Below are positions 45,348 to 52,902 of a DNA stretch of 64,000 nt, one piece after another. The stretch is from Clostridium sp. 1001275B_160808_H3 (GTDB lineage Bacteria > Bacillota > Clostridia > Clostridiales > Clostridiaceae), in contig NZ_JADNAT010000003.1 in the NCBI RefSeq assembly GCF_015550425.1, positions 62,001-126,000 on the forward strand, given 5' to 3'. The position numbers and the translations under genes were made by a program. Position 1 is the stretch's first letter; every line of letters begins with the position of its first letter. Below the pieces are notes generated by a model. That model was given only the letters and a program-made list of their open reading frames with translations. It was not told where the DNA came from and made no database searches.

Positions 45348-46004
45348 TTATTTAACGAACTCAACTACATCTTCAAAAGCTCTTCTAGTTTTTGCTGTAG
45401 GATTTTCGTTTCTATATCCTAATGCTAACATACATGAAATGTTAAAGTGATTTGAATCCATAAGATTTCTACCATTTAATATTTTAGTAACAGCTTCAGC
45501 ATCATATCCACCTATAGTACAAGAGTCAACTCCAATTAAAGCTGAAGTAGTTAACATTGTACCAAGTGCAATATATGCTTGTTCTCTAGAATAATGGTTT
45601 ATTTCTTTTTCATTATTTTTAAATCTATTATCATTTACATCTTTTATCATCTTTAACATTATATCTGCAACTTCTTTTGGTAAATGTTTATCTTCATTAA
45701 ATAACTTAGTTAAATATTCAGAATCTGCTTTCAAATCATTTGCAGTTCTATTTAAAAGTATTACTAAATGGCTACAAGAAGGAATTTGCTTTTTTCCACC
45801 TAAAGCAACAGTAGCTAATTCGTTTTTAAGTTCTTCATTAGATATAACTAAGAATTTCCAAGGTTCAATACCAATTGAACTTGGAGATAATCTACCACTT
45901 TCAAGAATTAAATTTAAGTCCTCATCCTTAATTTTTTTGTTTTTATCAAATTCTTTACAAGCAAATCTATTATTTAAAGCATTTAAAATTTCAGTATTGT
46001 TCAT
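45348..46004 (-). CDS. nitroreductase-family NAD(P)H oxidoreductase
   Basis: This 218-residue FMN enzyme has the nitroreductase start LNNRFACKEFDKNKKI, the GRLSPSSIGIEPWKFLVI stretch that contacts FMN, and the C-terminal CMLALGYRNENPTAKTRRAFEDVVEFVK. Such enzymes reduce nitro compounds and quinones as dimers. AAGGAGAG lies 7 bases before ATG 46004. It is divergent from an HxlR-type regulator, a common pairing in which the regulator controls the reductase in response to electrophile or oxidative stress. The physiological substrate is unknown. Confidence 0.92.
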   Translation of the reverse strand: MNNTEILNALNNRFACKEFDKNKKIKDEDLNLILESGRLSPSSIGIEPWKFLVISNEELKNELATVALGGKKQIPSCSHLVILLNRTANDLKADSEYLTKLFNEDKHLPKEVADIMLKMIKDVNDNRFKNNEKEINHYSREQAYIALGTMLTTSALIGVDSCTIGGYDAEAVTKILNGRNLMDSNHFNISCMLALGYRNENPTAKTRRAFEDVVEFVK

Positions 46005-46116
46005 ATTAAACTCTCCTTTATAAATTAATTGTTATAAACTTTACAATTTAAATCATAATATATAAACTAGTATAGTGAATAAGATATATGAAAACAAGTA
46101 GGCAAATTTTCTTTAG

Positions 46117-46138
46117 TTAGTTACAAAAAAGTAAGTAA
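46117..46138. promoter_or_regulatory. HxlR-type operator candidate
   Basis: TTAGTTAC-AAAAAA-GTAAGTAA, an inverted repeat with 7 of 8 positions matching, lies just upstream of the hxlR ribosome site in the divergent spacer. GTAA/TTAC half-sites with an A/T centre are typical for HxlR proteins. Confidence 0.65.
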
Positions 46139-46150
46139 TGGAGGATAAAT

Positions 46151-46495
46151 ATGAGTAATTATATTGGGAAAAAGGAAATAAATGAAGAAGTTGTTAAATA
46201 TGCTTTAGATATATTATCAGGCAAGTGGAAGCTAAAAATAATGATAGAAATTTGGAAAAATGAAAGCATACGTTTTAACCAGTTAGAAAAAAATATAGAT
46301 GGTATATCTAGTTTAATGCTAACAAGGTGCCTTCGTGAGCTTGGTGAATATAAAATAGTAGAAAGAAAGCAATTTAACGAAATACCTCCACATGTAGAAT
46401 ACTCTTTAACAGATATTGGAAAATCTATTTGTCCAATAATACATTCATTAGAAGAGTGGGGAAATAAGGTTAATAGTGAAAGTAATAAAAAATAA
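46151..46495 (+). CDS. HxlR-family winged-helix regulator
   Basis: This 114-residue protein fits the HxlR family: LDILSGKWKLKIMIEIWK (about residues 18-35), FNQLEKNIDGISSLMLTRCLRELGEYKIVERK as the recognition region, and the wing PPHVEYSLTDIGKS. The N-terminal redox Cys used by some relatives (HypR, YodB) is absent; the only Cys residues are at about 58 in TRCL and 94 in SICP. GGAGG lies 7 bases before ATG 46151. Divergent from the nitroreductase gene, which it probably controls together with itself through the TTAC/GTAA site. Confidence 0.88.
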   Translation: MSNYIGKKEINEEVVKYALDILSGKWKLKIMIEIWKNESIRFNQLEKNIDGISSLMLTRCLRELGEYKIVERKQFNEIPPHVEYSLTDIGKSICPIIHSLEEWGNKVNSESNKK

Positions 46496-46528
46496 TGTAT
46501 ATCCATCGATGATATACATTATTTTTAT
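46491..46528 (+). terminator. terminator after hxlR-type gene
   Basis: AATAATGTATATC / GATATACATTATT (46491-46503 and 46511-46523) followed by TTTATTTT. Confidence 0.85.
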
Positions 46529-46622
46529 TTTATACAATTTTTTAAAAACTATACTTTATTAGAGTTTTACTATATATACTATCTAATAAAATATATTAAA
46601 ATATTTTTTATTATGGATACAG

Positions 46623-46674
46623 TTGACTTTTAAAATAAAAAGAGATAATATAAATACAAAAATATTAATTGTAT
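46623..46674 (+). promoter_or_regulatory. gpx promoter with OhrR-like operator
   Basis: TTGACT (46623-46628), 17 bases, TAATAT (46646-46651). Immediately downstream ATACAA-N9-TTGTAT (46654-46659 and 46669-46674) resembles the TACAATT/AATTGTA half-sites known for OhrR. Confidence 0.65.
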
Positions 46675-46718
46675 AAAATTAAATTTTAAGCAATATGAAA
46701 TAAATGGAGGAATAATAA

Positions 46719-47264
46719 ATGAATTTTTACGATTTTAATGCTAAAGATATTGATGGAAAAGAAATAAACATGAGTGAATATAAAGGCAAAGTAGTTTTAG
46801 TAGTTAATACTGCAAGTAAATGTGGCTTTACTCCTCAATATGCAGATTTAGAAAAATTACACAAAGAATTTAATGAAAAAGGATTAGAAATCTTAGGATT
46901 CCCTTGTAATCAATTCTTAGAACAAGAACCTGGAAATAATAAAGAAGTTAAAAGTTTTTGTGAAATAAACTATGGGGTAACCTTTAAATTATTTGAAAAG
47001 ATAGATGTAAGAGGACTTTCTGCACATCCAATATTTAAATTTTTATGTGAAAAAGAGTCTTTTAAAGGGTTTGATTTAACTAAACCTAATGGAAAATTAT
47101 TAAATAGTATATTAAATGAAAAATTCCCAGAATATTTAATTGATGATTCAATAAAGTGGAATTTTACAAAATTCCTTATAGATACAGAAGGTAATGTTGT
47201 AGGAAGATTTGAACCAACAGTAGATCCTCTTGATATGATTGAAGATATAAGAAAATTACTATAA
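46719..47264 (+). CDS. glutathione peroxidase-like thiol peroxidase (copy 1)
   Basis: This 181-residue GPx-family protein has the active site [12 protein letters not shown] with Cys at the peroxidatic place (Sec in some relatives), plus the FPCNQF and KWNFTKFL motifs that supply Gln, Trp and Asn. The second FPC Cys acts as resolving residue in thioredoxin-dependent members. It reduces hydrogen peroxide and organic hydroperoxides. Compared with copy 2 it has an insertion of about 24 residues before the WNF motif. GGAGG precedes ATG 46719. First of a tandem pair that precedes ohrR. Confidence 0.92.
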   Translation: MNFYDFNAKDIDGKEINMSEYKGKVVLVVNTASKCGFTPQYADLEKLHKEFNEKGLEILGFPCNQFLEQEPGNNKEVKSFCEINYGVTFKLFEKIDVRGLSAHPIFKFLCEKESFKGFDLTKPNGKLLNSILNEKFPEYLIDDSIKWNFTKFLIDTEGNVVGRFEPTVDPLDMIEDIRKLL

Positions 47265-47281
47265 TTAAAGGAGATAAATTC

Positions 47282-47755
47282 ATGAGTTTTTATGATTATT
47301 CTGCAAAAAATATAGATGGAAAAGAAATAAATATGAGCGATTATAAGGGGAAAATAGTTTTAGTAGTTAACACAGCAAGTAAATGTGGCTTTACCCCTCA
47401 ATTAAAAGATCTTGAAGAAATTTATAAAGATTATAAAGGTTTAGGAGTAGAAATACTAGGTTTTCCATGTAATCAATTCTTAAATCAAGAACCTGGAGAT
47501 AATGAAGAAGTTAAAAACTTTTGTCAACTAAATTATGGAGTTACATTTAACATGTTTGAAAAAGTAGATGTGAATGGAAGCAATACTCATCCTATATATA
47601 AATATTTAAAAGAACAAGAAAAGGGACTCTTAACAAAAGATATTAAATGGAATTTTACTAAATTTCTAATTGATAAAGAGGGGAATGTTATAAAAAGATA
47701 TTCACCAACAACATCTCCTTTAAAAATAAAAAATGATATAGAAAAGATATTATAA
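47282..47755 (+). CDS. glutathione peroxidase-like thiol peroxidase (copy 2)
   Basis: This 157-residue paralogue of the previous gene has the same order: [24 protein letters not shown] and [10 protein letters not shown]. Cys is encoded (TGT), not Sec. The two share most of the first 100 residues, so this is a tandem duplication with later change. It follows copy 1 by 17 bases with AAGGAG before ATG 47282. It is shorter than copy 1 and close to the usual 158-residue length of bacterial members. Likely reduced by thioredoxin; clostridia often lack glutathione. Confidence 0.92.
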   Translation: MSFYDYSAKNIDGKEINMSDYKGKIVLVVNTASKCGFTPQLKDLEEIYKDYKGLGVEILGFPCNQFLNQEPGDNEEVKNFCQLNYGVTFNMFEKVDVNGSNTHPIYKYLKEQEKGLLTKDIKWNFTKFLIDKEGNVIKRYSPTTSPLKIKNDIEKIL

Positions 47756-47779
47756 AATAAAACATCTATATAATAGATA

Positions 47780-47830
47780 TTGACATAAAAGCTTTAAAAA
47801 TGTAAAATCAATTTAATTTAATAAAATTGA
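47780..47830 (+). promoter_or_regulatory. ohrR promoter with overlapping inverted repeat
   Basis: TTGACA (47780-47785), 17 bases, TAAAAT (47803-47808). TCAATTT...AAATTGA (47808-47830) begins at the -10 box and covers the expected start of transcription, fitting autoregulation. Confidence 0.65.
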
Positions 47831-47860
47831 ATTTGATATTTATATTGTAGGTGAATAACA

Positions 47861-48292
47861 ATGAATGATTATAATAATCTAAAGTTAGATAATCAAATAT
47901 GCTTTTCTCTTTATGCTGTATCACGGGAGATAATAAAACTGTATAAACCAATATTAGATGAATTTAATCTTACATATACTCAATATATAGTTATGCTTGT
48001 ATTGTGGGAAGAAAGAAAAGCAACTGTAAAACATCTTGGTAATAGGCTACATTTAGATTCTGGAACCTTAACACCATTACTAAAAAAGTTGGAAGGAATG
48101 GAGCTTATAACTAGATATAGAGATGAAAATGATGATAGGGTTGTAATAGCTGAATTAACTGAAAAAGGTTCTAGTCTTCAAGAAAAAGCAAAAGATATTC
48201 CAAGTAAGATGATGTGTAATATTAATATTTCAAAGGAAAAAGCTATTGATTTAAAAAAAAATCTAGATGAATTACTTAAAAGTTTAGAATAA
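47861..48292 (+). CDS. ohrR: OhrR-type MarR-family peroxide sensor
   Basis: This 143-residue MarR protein has DNQICFSLYAVSREIIKLYKP at the N-terminus, where Cys (about residue 14) fits the redox-sensing Cys15 of OhrR, and the Tyr residues nearby fit its partners. The helix-turn-helix VKHLGNRLHLDSGTLTPLLKKLE and wing RDENDDRVVIAELTEKG match the family. Oxidation of the Cys by organic hydroperoxides releases DNA. No ohr peroxidase is here; the neighbouring gpx pair with an OhrR-like site is the likely target. A terminator follows. Confidence 0.85.
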   Translation: MNDYNNLKLDNQICFSLYAVSREIIKLYKPILDEFNLTYTQYIVMLVLWEERKATVKHLGNRLHLDSGTLTPLLKKLEGMELITRYRDENDDRVVIAELTEKGSSLQEKAKDIPSKMMCNINISKEKAIDLKKNLDELLKSLE

Positions 48293-48296
48293 TTTT

Positions 48297-48341
48297 AAAT
48301 AGAGTATGTTTAGTTTTTAATTAAATATACTCTATTTTTAT
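48297..48341 (+). terminator. terminator after ohrR
   Basis: A 16-bp stem (48297-48312 and 48322-48337, one wobble) around AAATAGAGTAT, followed by TTTTAT. Confidence 0.85.
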
Positions 48342-48420
48342 ATATAAACAAATTTATTGCATAAAACTTTATACTAGAGTACTATATTAGGTGTTTATTA
48401 AAAAAACGGAGTGATTAATA

Positions 48421-49149
48421 ATGGAAGAAAGATTACAAAAATATATGGCAAGATGCGGTGTAGCATCAAGAAGAAAATGTGAAGAAATCATATTAAGTGG
48501 TAAGGTAAAAATAAATGATAAGATTATAAATGAGTTAGGAGTAAAAATTGATCCTTCTAAAGATAAAGTACTTTATAATGGGAAACGAATACTTCCTGAA
48601 GAAAATAAACTATACATAATGTTAAATAAGCCTGAAGGGTATATTACTTCTGTAAAAGATGAAAAAGGTAGAAAAACTATATTAGATTTAGTAAAAGTTA
48701 ATGAAAGAATATATCCTATCGGAAGATTAGATTATGATAGTTCAGGATTAATTTTATTAACTAATGATGGTGATATATATAATAAAATAATACATCCAAG
48801 AGTTGAAGTTGAAAAGAAATATATTGCCTTATGCAAAGGTATGTTTTCTGATGATGAAATTAAAAAGTTTGAAAATGGAATTGATATAGGTGGATACATA
48901 ACCGCTGATGCAAAAATTAGACTAATTGACACGGAAAAAGATAAAAAAACTAATACAATTAATTCTTTAGTTGAAATTATTATTCATGAAGGGAAAAATA
49001 GACAAATAAGAAAAATGTGTTCAGCATTAGGTCATGAAGTTATAACACTAAAAAGAATAGCTATTGGAGATATAAAATTAGGTTATTTAAAAAGAGGTGA
49101 GTGGAGAAATTTAACTAAAGAAGAATTAAATTATATAAATTCATTATAG
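48421..49149 (+). CDS. RsuA/RluB-family rRNA pseudouridine synthase
   Basis: This 242-residue protein has an N-terminal S4 RNA-binding domain (RLQKYMARCGVASRRKCEEIILSGKVKIN) and a pseudouridine synthase domain with catalytic Asp in PIGRLDYDSSGLILLTNDG (about residues 100-118). The ending EGKNRQIRKMCSALGHEVITLKRI is typical of RluB/RluE/RsuA. It converts uridine to pseudouridine in 23S (RluB position) or 16S rRNA. CGGAG precedes ATG 48421. An mnmM-like gene follows after 8 bases, making an RNA-modification pair. Confidence 0.92.
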   Translation: MEERLQKYMARCGVASRRKCEEIILSGKVKINDKIINELGVKIDPSKDKVLYNGKRILPEENKLYIMLNKPEGYITSVKDEKGRKTILDLVKVNERIYPIGRLDYDSSGLILLTNDGDIYNKIIHPRVEVEKKYIALCKGMFSDDEIKKFENGIDIGGYITADAKIRLIDTEKDKKTNTINSLVEIIIHEGKNRQIRKMCSALGHEVITLKRIAIGDIKLGYLKRGEWRNLTKEELNYINSL

Positions 49150-49157
49150 GGGGAAAT

Positions 49158-49700
49158 ATGTACAGATACGTAGGAAATATTAGTGATTTATCACATTACA
49201 TAATAAAAGATTTTGTATTAAGTAAAAGAGTAGCTATAGATGCAACATTAGGCAACGGACATGATACAGATTTTTTATCTAGCATATTCGAAAAAGTTTA
49301 TTCATTTGATATCCAAAAGCAAGCTTGTGATAACTATAAATTAAAAGAAATTGAGAATGTAGAAATTATAAATGATTCTCATCACTTATTAAAAAAATAC
49401 ATTGATGAAAATGTTGATTGCATAATGTATAACTTAGGATTTTTACCAGGAGGAGACAAAGAAATTACTACGTTGCATAATACTTCCTTAGAGAGTATTA
49501 AAGAAGGTCTTAATATTTTAAATAATGGTGGAATAATGACTATATGTATATATAGAGGTCATTATGAAGGTAAAATAGAAGAAACTTGCATTTTAGAGTA
49601 TTTAAAAAATTTACCTAAAAATAAGTTTGGAGTTATGGTTCAATCATACCTAAACAGAGAAAATATCTCGCCTTTACTTGTAGTTATAGAGAAAAAATAA
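49158..49700 (+). CDS. mnmM: MnmM/YtqB-type tRNA methyltransferase
   Basis: This 180-residue SAM methyltransferase has motif I DATLGNGHDTDFLS (about residues 31-44), DIQKQACD after strand 2, and YNLGFLPGGDKE, the signature of the YtqB (rRNA_methylase PF06962) group. YtqB was more recently assigned as MnmM, which methylates nm5-modified wobble uridine of tRNA to mnm5s2U in Gram-positive bacteria. It sits 8 bases after the pseudouridine synthase with GGGGG before ATG 49158, so both belong to one unit concerned with RNA modification. Confidence 0.85.
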   Translation: MYRYVGNISDLSHYIIKDFVLSKRVAIDATLGNGHDTDFLSSIFEKVYSFDIQKQACDNYKLKEIENVEIINDSHHLLKKYIDENVDCIMYNLGFLPGGDKEITTLHNTSLESIKEGLNILNNGGIMTICIYRGHYEGKIEETCILEYLKNLPKNKFGVMVQSYLNRENISPLLVVIEKK

Positions 49701-49849
49701 AATTGACAACTTTACAATTTGTTATAAGTTTTTATAATGAATATATAATAAAATGAAATAATTATTGATGAATTATTCAAAAAATGATAATATATAAATA
49801 TAAATTTATAAGTAAAAGTTGTTAAGTTTAACGAAAAGAAGGGATACAG

Positions 49850-50746
49850 ATGGATAATAATCTTAATGAAAACTCAAAAGATTTGATGCGATTAATACAA
49901 GCGAGGTTCCCAAGGTTAAGTAAAGGCCAAAAGTTAATTGCAGAATATATCTTAAAAAATTATGATAAGGCTGCATTTATGACTGCAGCAAAATTAGGGG
50001 TCTCTGTTGGGGTTTCAGAGTCAACAGTAGTTAGATTTGCTAATGAATTAGGTTTTTCTGGCTATCCTAAGCTTCAAAAAGCATTACAAGAATTAATAAA
50101 GAATAAACTGACAACAGTTCAAAGATTGGAACTTTCTAATGATTATGTTAGTGAGGGATATGCTCTTAAAGGCGTACTTAAAGCAGATATGGAAAATATA
50201 AGAGCAACTCTTGAAAAGATAAATTATAACACATTTGAAGAAGTTGTTAATAAGATATTTGAAGCTAAGAGAATATATATTATAGGGCTTAGAAGTTCAA
50301 CAGCTTTAGCTGAGTTTTTAGGTTTTTACTTAAATATTATTTTGCAAAATGTTAAGACAGTGGGCTATGGAATTTCTGATATATTTGAACAAATGATTAA
50401 TGTGGAAGAAGGAGACTTGGTAATAGGAATAGGTTTTCCTAGATATGCTTCTAGAACTATAGATGCGCTTGCATTTGCACAAGATAGAGGGGCGGATGTT
50501 GTAGCAATTACAGATAGTCTTTTATCTCCATTAGCTTCTAAAGCTGATTATGCATTAATAGCTCAAAGTAATATGGCATCATTTGTTGATTCACTTGTAG
50601 CACCTTTATCTGTAATTAATGCATTAATAATCGCTGTAGGTATGAGGGAAAAGCAAAGTATTACAGATACATTTAACAACCTTGAGTTAATTTGGAAGGA
50701 TTATAATGTATATTCTTATAACAATAGAAATGTTGGAGACGATTAA
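49850..50746 (+). CDS. RpiR/MurR-family regulator (HTH + SIS)
   Basis: This 298-residue protein has an N-terminal RpiR-type helix-turn-helix (LSKGQKLIAEYILKNYDKAAFMTAAKLGVSVGVSESTVVRFANELGFSGYPKLQKAL in order) and a C-terminal SIS sugar-phosphate-binding domain (IYIIGLRSSTALAEFLGFYLN, ITDSLLSPLASKADYALIA). Such regulators respond to phosphosugars and usually control nearby catabolic genes. None adjoins it: it lies between the RNA-modification pair and a flavoprotein gene. AGAAGGG precedes ATG 49850. A terminator follows, so it is a single-gene unit with distant targets. Confidence 0.9.
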   Translation: MDNNLNENSKDLMRLIQARFPRLSKGQKLIAEYILKNYDKAAFMTAAKLGVSVGVSESTVVRFANELGFSGYPKLQKALQELIKNKLTTVQRLELSNDYVSEGYALKGVLKADMENIRATLEKINYNTFEEVVNKIFEAKRIYIIGLRSSTALAEFLGFYLNIILQNVKTVGYGISDIFEQMINVEEGDLVIGIGFPRYASRTIDALAFAQDRGADVVAITDSLLSPLASKADYALIAQSNMASFVDSLVAPLSVINALIIAVGMREKQSITDTFNNLELIWKDYNVYSYNNRNVGDD

Positions 50747-50750
50747 TAAT

Positions 50751-50795
50751 AAAAGTGTTAAGTTATGTTTATTAAACATTTCTTAGCACTTTTTA
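50751..50795 (+). terminator. terminator after the RpiR gene
   Basis: A 20-bp imperfect stem (50751-50770 and 50774-50793) with AAAAGTG / CACTTTT at the base, followed by T residues. Confidence 0.8.
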
Positions 50796-50871
50796 ATTAC
50801 TTGTTATATTGAATTAAAGATGTTAAGATGATATATTTATTATGACAAAATAATGCATTAGGAGGATTATA

Positions 50872-52092
50872 ATGAAAAAAGTAATAGTTATAGGAGCAGG
50901 ACCAGCAGGAATGATGGCAGCTATAACAGCATCTAAAAATAATAATGTTATCTTATTAGAAGGTAACGAAAAGTTGGGTAAAAAGTTATTCATTACAGGT
51001 AAAGGAAGATGTAATGTTACAAATATTAAGGATATATCAGAATTCTTTGATTATATACCAGGTAATCCTCATTTTTTATATAGTGCATTATATACATATA
51101 CAAATGAAGATACAATTAATTTTTTTGAATCTCAAGGAATAAAATTAAAGGCAGAACGTGGAGGTCGCGTTTTTCCATTTTCAGATAAATCATCTGATAT
51201 AATAAAAGGTTTATCAAATGAACTTCTTAAAAATAATGTTGAAGTAAAATTGAATAGTAAAGTCACTGATATAATTTTAAAAGAAGGTAAAATAGTATCT
51301 GTAAAAGTAAATGATGAGTATTTTATAAAAGCTGATTATTTTATTATTGCAACAGGTGGCGTTTCTTATCCATTAACAGGTTCTAAAGGAGACGGATTAA
51401 GATTTTCAAGAAAGCTAGGCCATAATATAACAGAATTAAAACCATCATTGGTTCCAATAGAGTTAACAAATGGCTGGGTTAAGGAGTTAACAGGATTAAC
51501 TCTTAAAAATATAGAAATATCAATTTTTGATGAAAATGTAAAAAAACCTTTATATAAAGATCAAGGAGAAATGCTATTTACAAGCTACGGAGTATCAGGA
51601 CCTCTTGTTCTTAAAGGATCAAGATACATAAAAAATCAAGGTAATTACAATATTAATTTAGATTTAAAGCCTGCTTTATCAAATGAAGAGCTAGATAAGA
51701 GGATTCAAAAGGATTTTAAAAAATTTATTAATAAAGATTTTAGAAATTCGCTAGATGAATTACTTCCTAAAAAACTTATACCAATTATTATTGGACTTTC
51801 TAAAATACCAGAAAATAAGAAAGTAAATGAAATAACAAAAGAAGAAAGAAGAAATCTTGTGAATTTAATAAAGGAAATCAAATTGAAAATAAAGGGGCTC
51901 AGACCCATAGAAGAAGCAATAGTAACATCGGGTGGAGTAGATACTTTGGAAATTGATCCTTCTACTATGAGATCTAAGATAATATCTAATTTATCATTTG
52001 CAGGGGAAGTTATAGATGTTGATGCTTTTACTGGAGGATATAATGTTCAAATTGCATTATCAACAGGATTTTTAGCTGGAAGCAATATATAA
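50872..52092 (+). CDS. YhiN/HI0933-family flavoprotein
   Basis: This 406-residue FAD protein begins with VIVIGAGPAGMMAAITAS (FAD-binding beta-alpha-beta) and has GRCNVTN, GGRVFPFSDKSSDI, FIIATGGVSYPLTGSKGDG and, at the C-terminus, EVIDVDAFTGGYNVQIALSTG. These mark the HI0933/YhiN/BaiN family, proposed NAD(P)H-dependent oxidoreductases; BaiN reduces bile acid intermediates in gut clostridia, but the family is broad. GGAGG precedes ATG 50872. It is followed by cmk, and this gene pairing is a common clostridial order. Substrate unknown. Confidence 0.88.
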   Translation: MKKVIVIGAGPAGMMAAITASKNNNVILLEGNEKLGKKLFITGKGRCNVTNIKDISEFFDYIPGNPHFLYSALYTYTNEDTINFFESQGIKLKAERGGRVFPFSDKSSDIIKGLSNELLKNNVEVKLNSKVTDIILKEGKIVSVKVNDEYFIKADYFIIATGGVSYPLTGSKGDGLRFSRKLGHNITELKPSLVPIELTNGWVKELTGLTLKNIEISIFDENVKKPLYKDQGEMLFTSYGVSGPLVLKGSRYIKNQGNYNINLDLKPALSNEELDKRIQKDFKKFINKDFRNSLDELLPKKLIPIIIGLSKIPENKKVNEITKEERRNLVNLIKEIKLKIKGLRPIEEAIVTSGGVDTLEIDPSTMRSKIISNLSFAGEVIDVDAFTGGYNVQIALSTGFLAGSNI

Positions 52093-52170
52093 AATTACTT
52101 GTTAAAAATAGATAATAATAATATAATTTATATGAAAATGTTTTTCAAATACGAAAGGTGGAATATTATT

Positions 52171-52824
52171 TTGAGAATATCAGTTGCTATAGATGGACCA
52201 GCAGGAGCTGGAAAAAGTACAATCGCTAAATTAGTTGCCAAAGAATTTAACTTAATGTACATAAATACAGGAGCGATGTATAGAGCTGTAGCTTTAGTTG
52301 CAAGAGAAAATAATATAAAAGATACAGATATTGAAGGTTTATGTGATTTAATTGATACACTTGAAATGAAATTTGAAAATGATGATTTGATTTTAAATGG
52401 AGTTAATGTTCAAGAACAAATAACAATGCCAGAAATAAGTGCAATAGTATCTAAATATGCGTCTATCCAAGAGGTAAGATCAAGATTAGTTAAATTACAA
52501 AGAGATATGTCAAATAAATTTGATGTTATAATGGATGGAAGAGATATTGGTACAGTGGTACTAAAAGATTCTAAATTTAAATTCTTTTTAACTGCAACAC
52601 CAGAAGCTAGAGCAGAAAGAAGATATAAAGAATTAAAAGATAGAGGTTTAACTGTTGATTACTCAAATATACTTGAAGATATAATAAAAAGAGATTATAT
52701 AGATAGTAATAGAGAAGTTGATCCTTTAAGAAAAGCAGATGATGCTATTGAAATTGATACAACAGGATTATCAATTTCAGAAGTAACAGAAAAAATATGC
52801 GTAAATATAAAAAATAATATTTAA
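52171..52824 (+). CDS. cmk: cytidylate kinase
   Basis: This 217-residue enzyme starts at TTG 52171, with AAAGGTGG 9 bases upstream; starts from 52099 on have no site and would add 24 unusual residues. ISVAIDGPAGAGKSTIAKLVA is the Cmk P-loop, followed by YINTGAMYRAVAL (CMP site), GRDIGTVVLKDSKFKFFLTA and RRYKEL. It phosphorylates CMP and dCMP with ATP. Length is exactly the family norm. It is followed by ispH-rpsA, the gene order common in clostridia. Confidence 0.95.
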   Translation: MRISVAIDGPAGAGKSTIAKLVAKEFNLMYINTGAMYRAVALVARENNIKDTDIEGLCDLIDTLEMKFENDDLILNGVNVQEQITMPEISAIVSKYASIQEVRSRLVKLQRDMSNKFDVIMDGRDIGTVVLKDSKFKFFLTATPEARAERRYKELKDRGLTVDYSNILEDIIKRDYIDSNREVDPLRKADDAIEIDTTGLSISEVTEKICVNIKNNI

Positions 52825-52902
52825 TAAAAATATTATAGTCTAAACATTTAAAATTATAATATACTTAAAATATAATATGTAATTAAACTTAGGAGAATTA
52901 AT

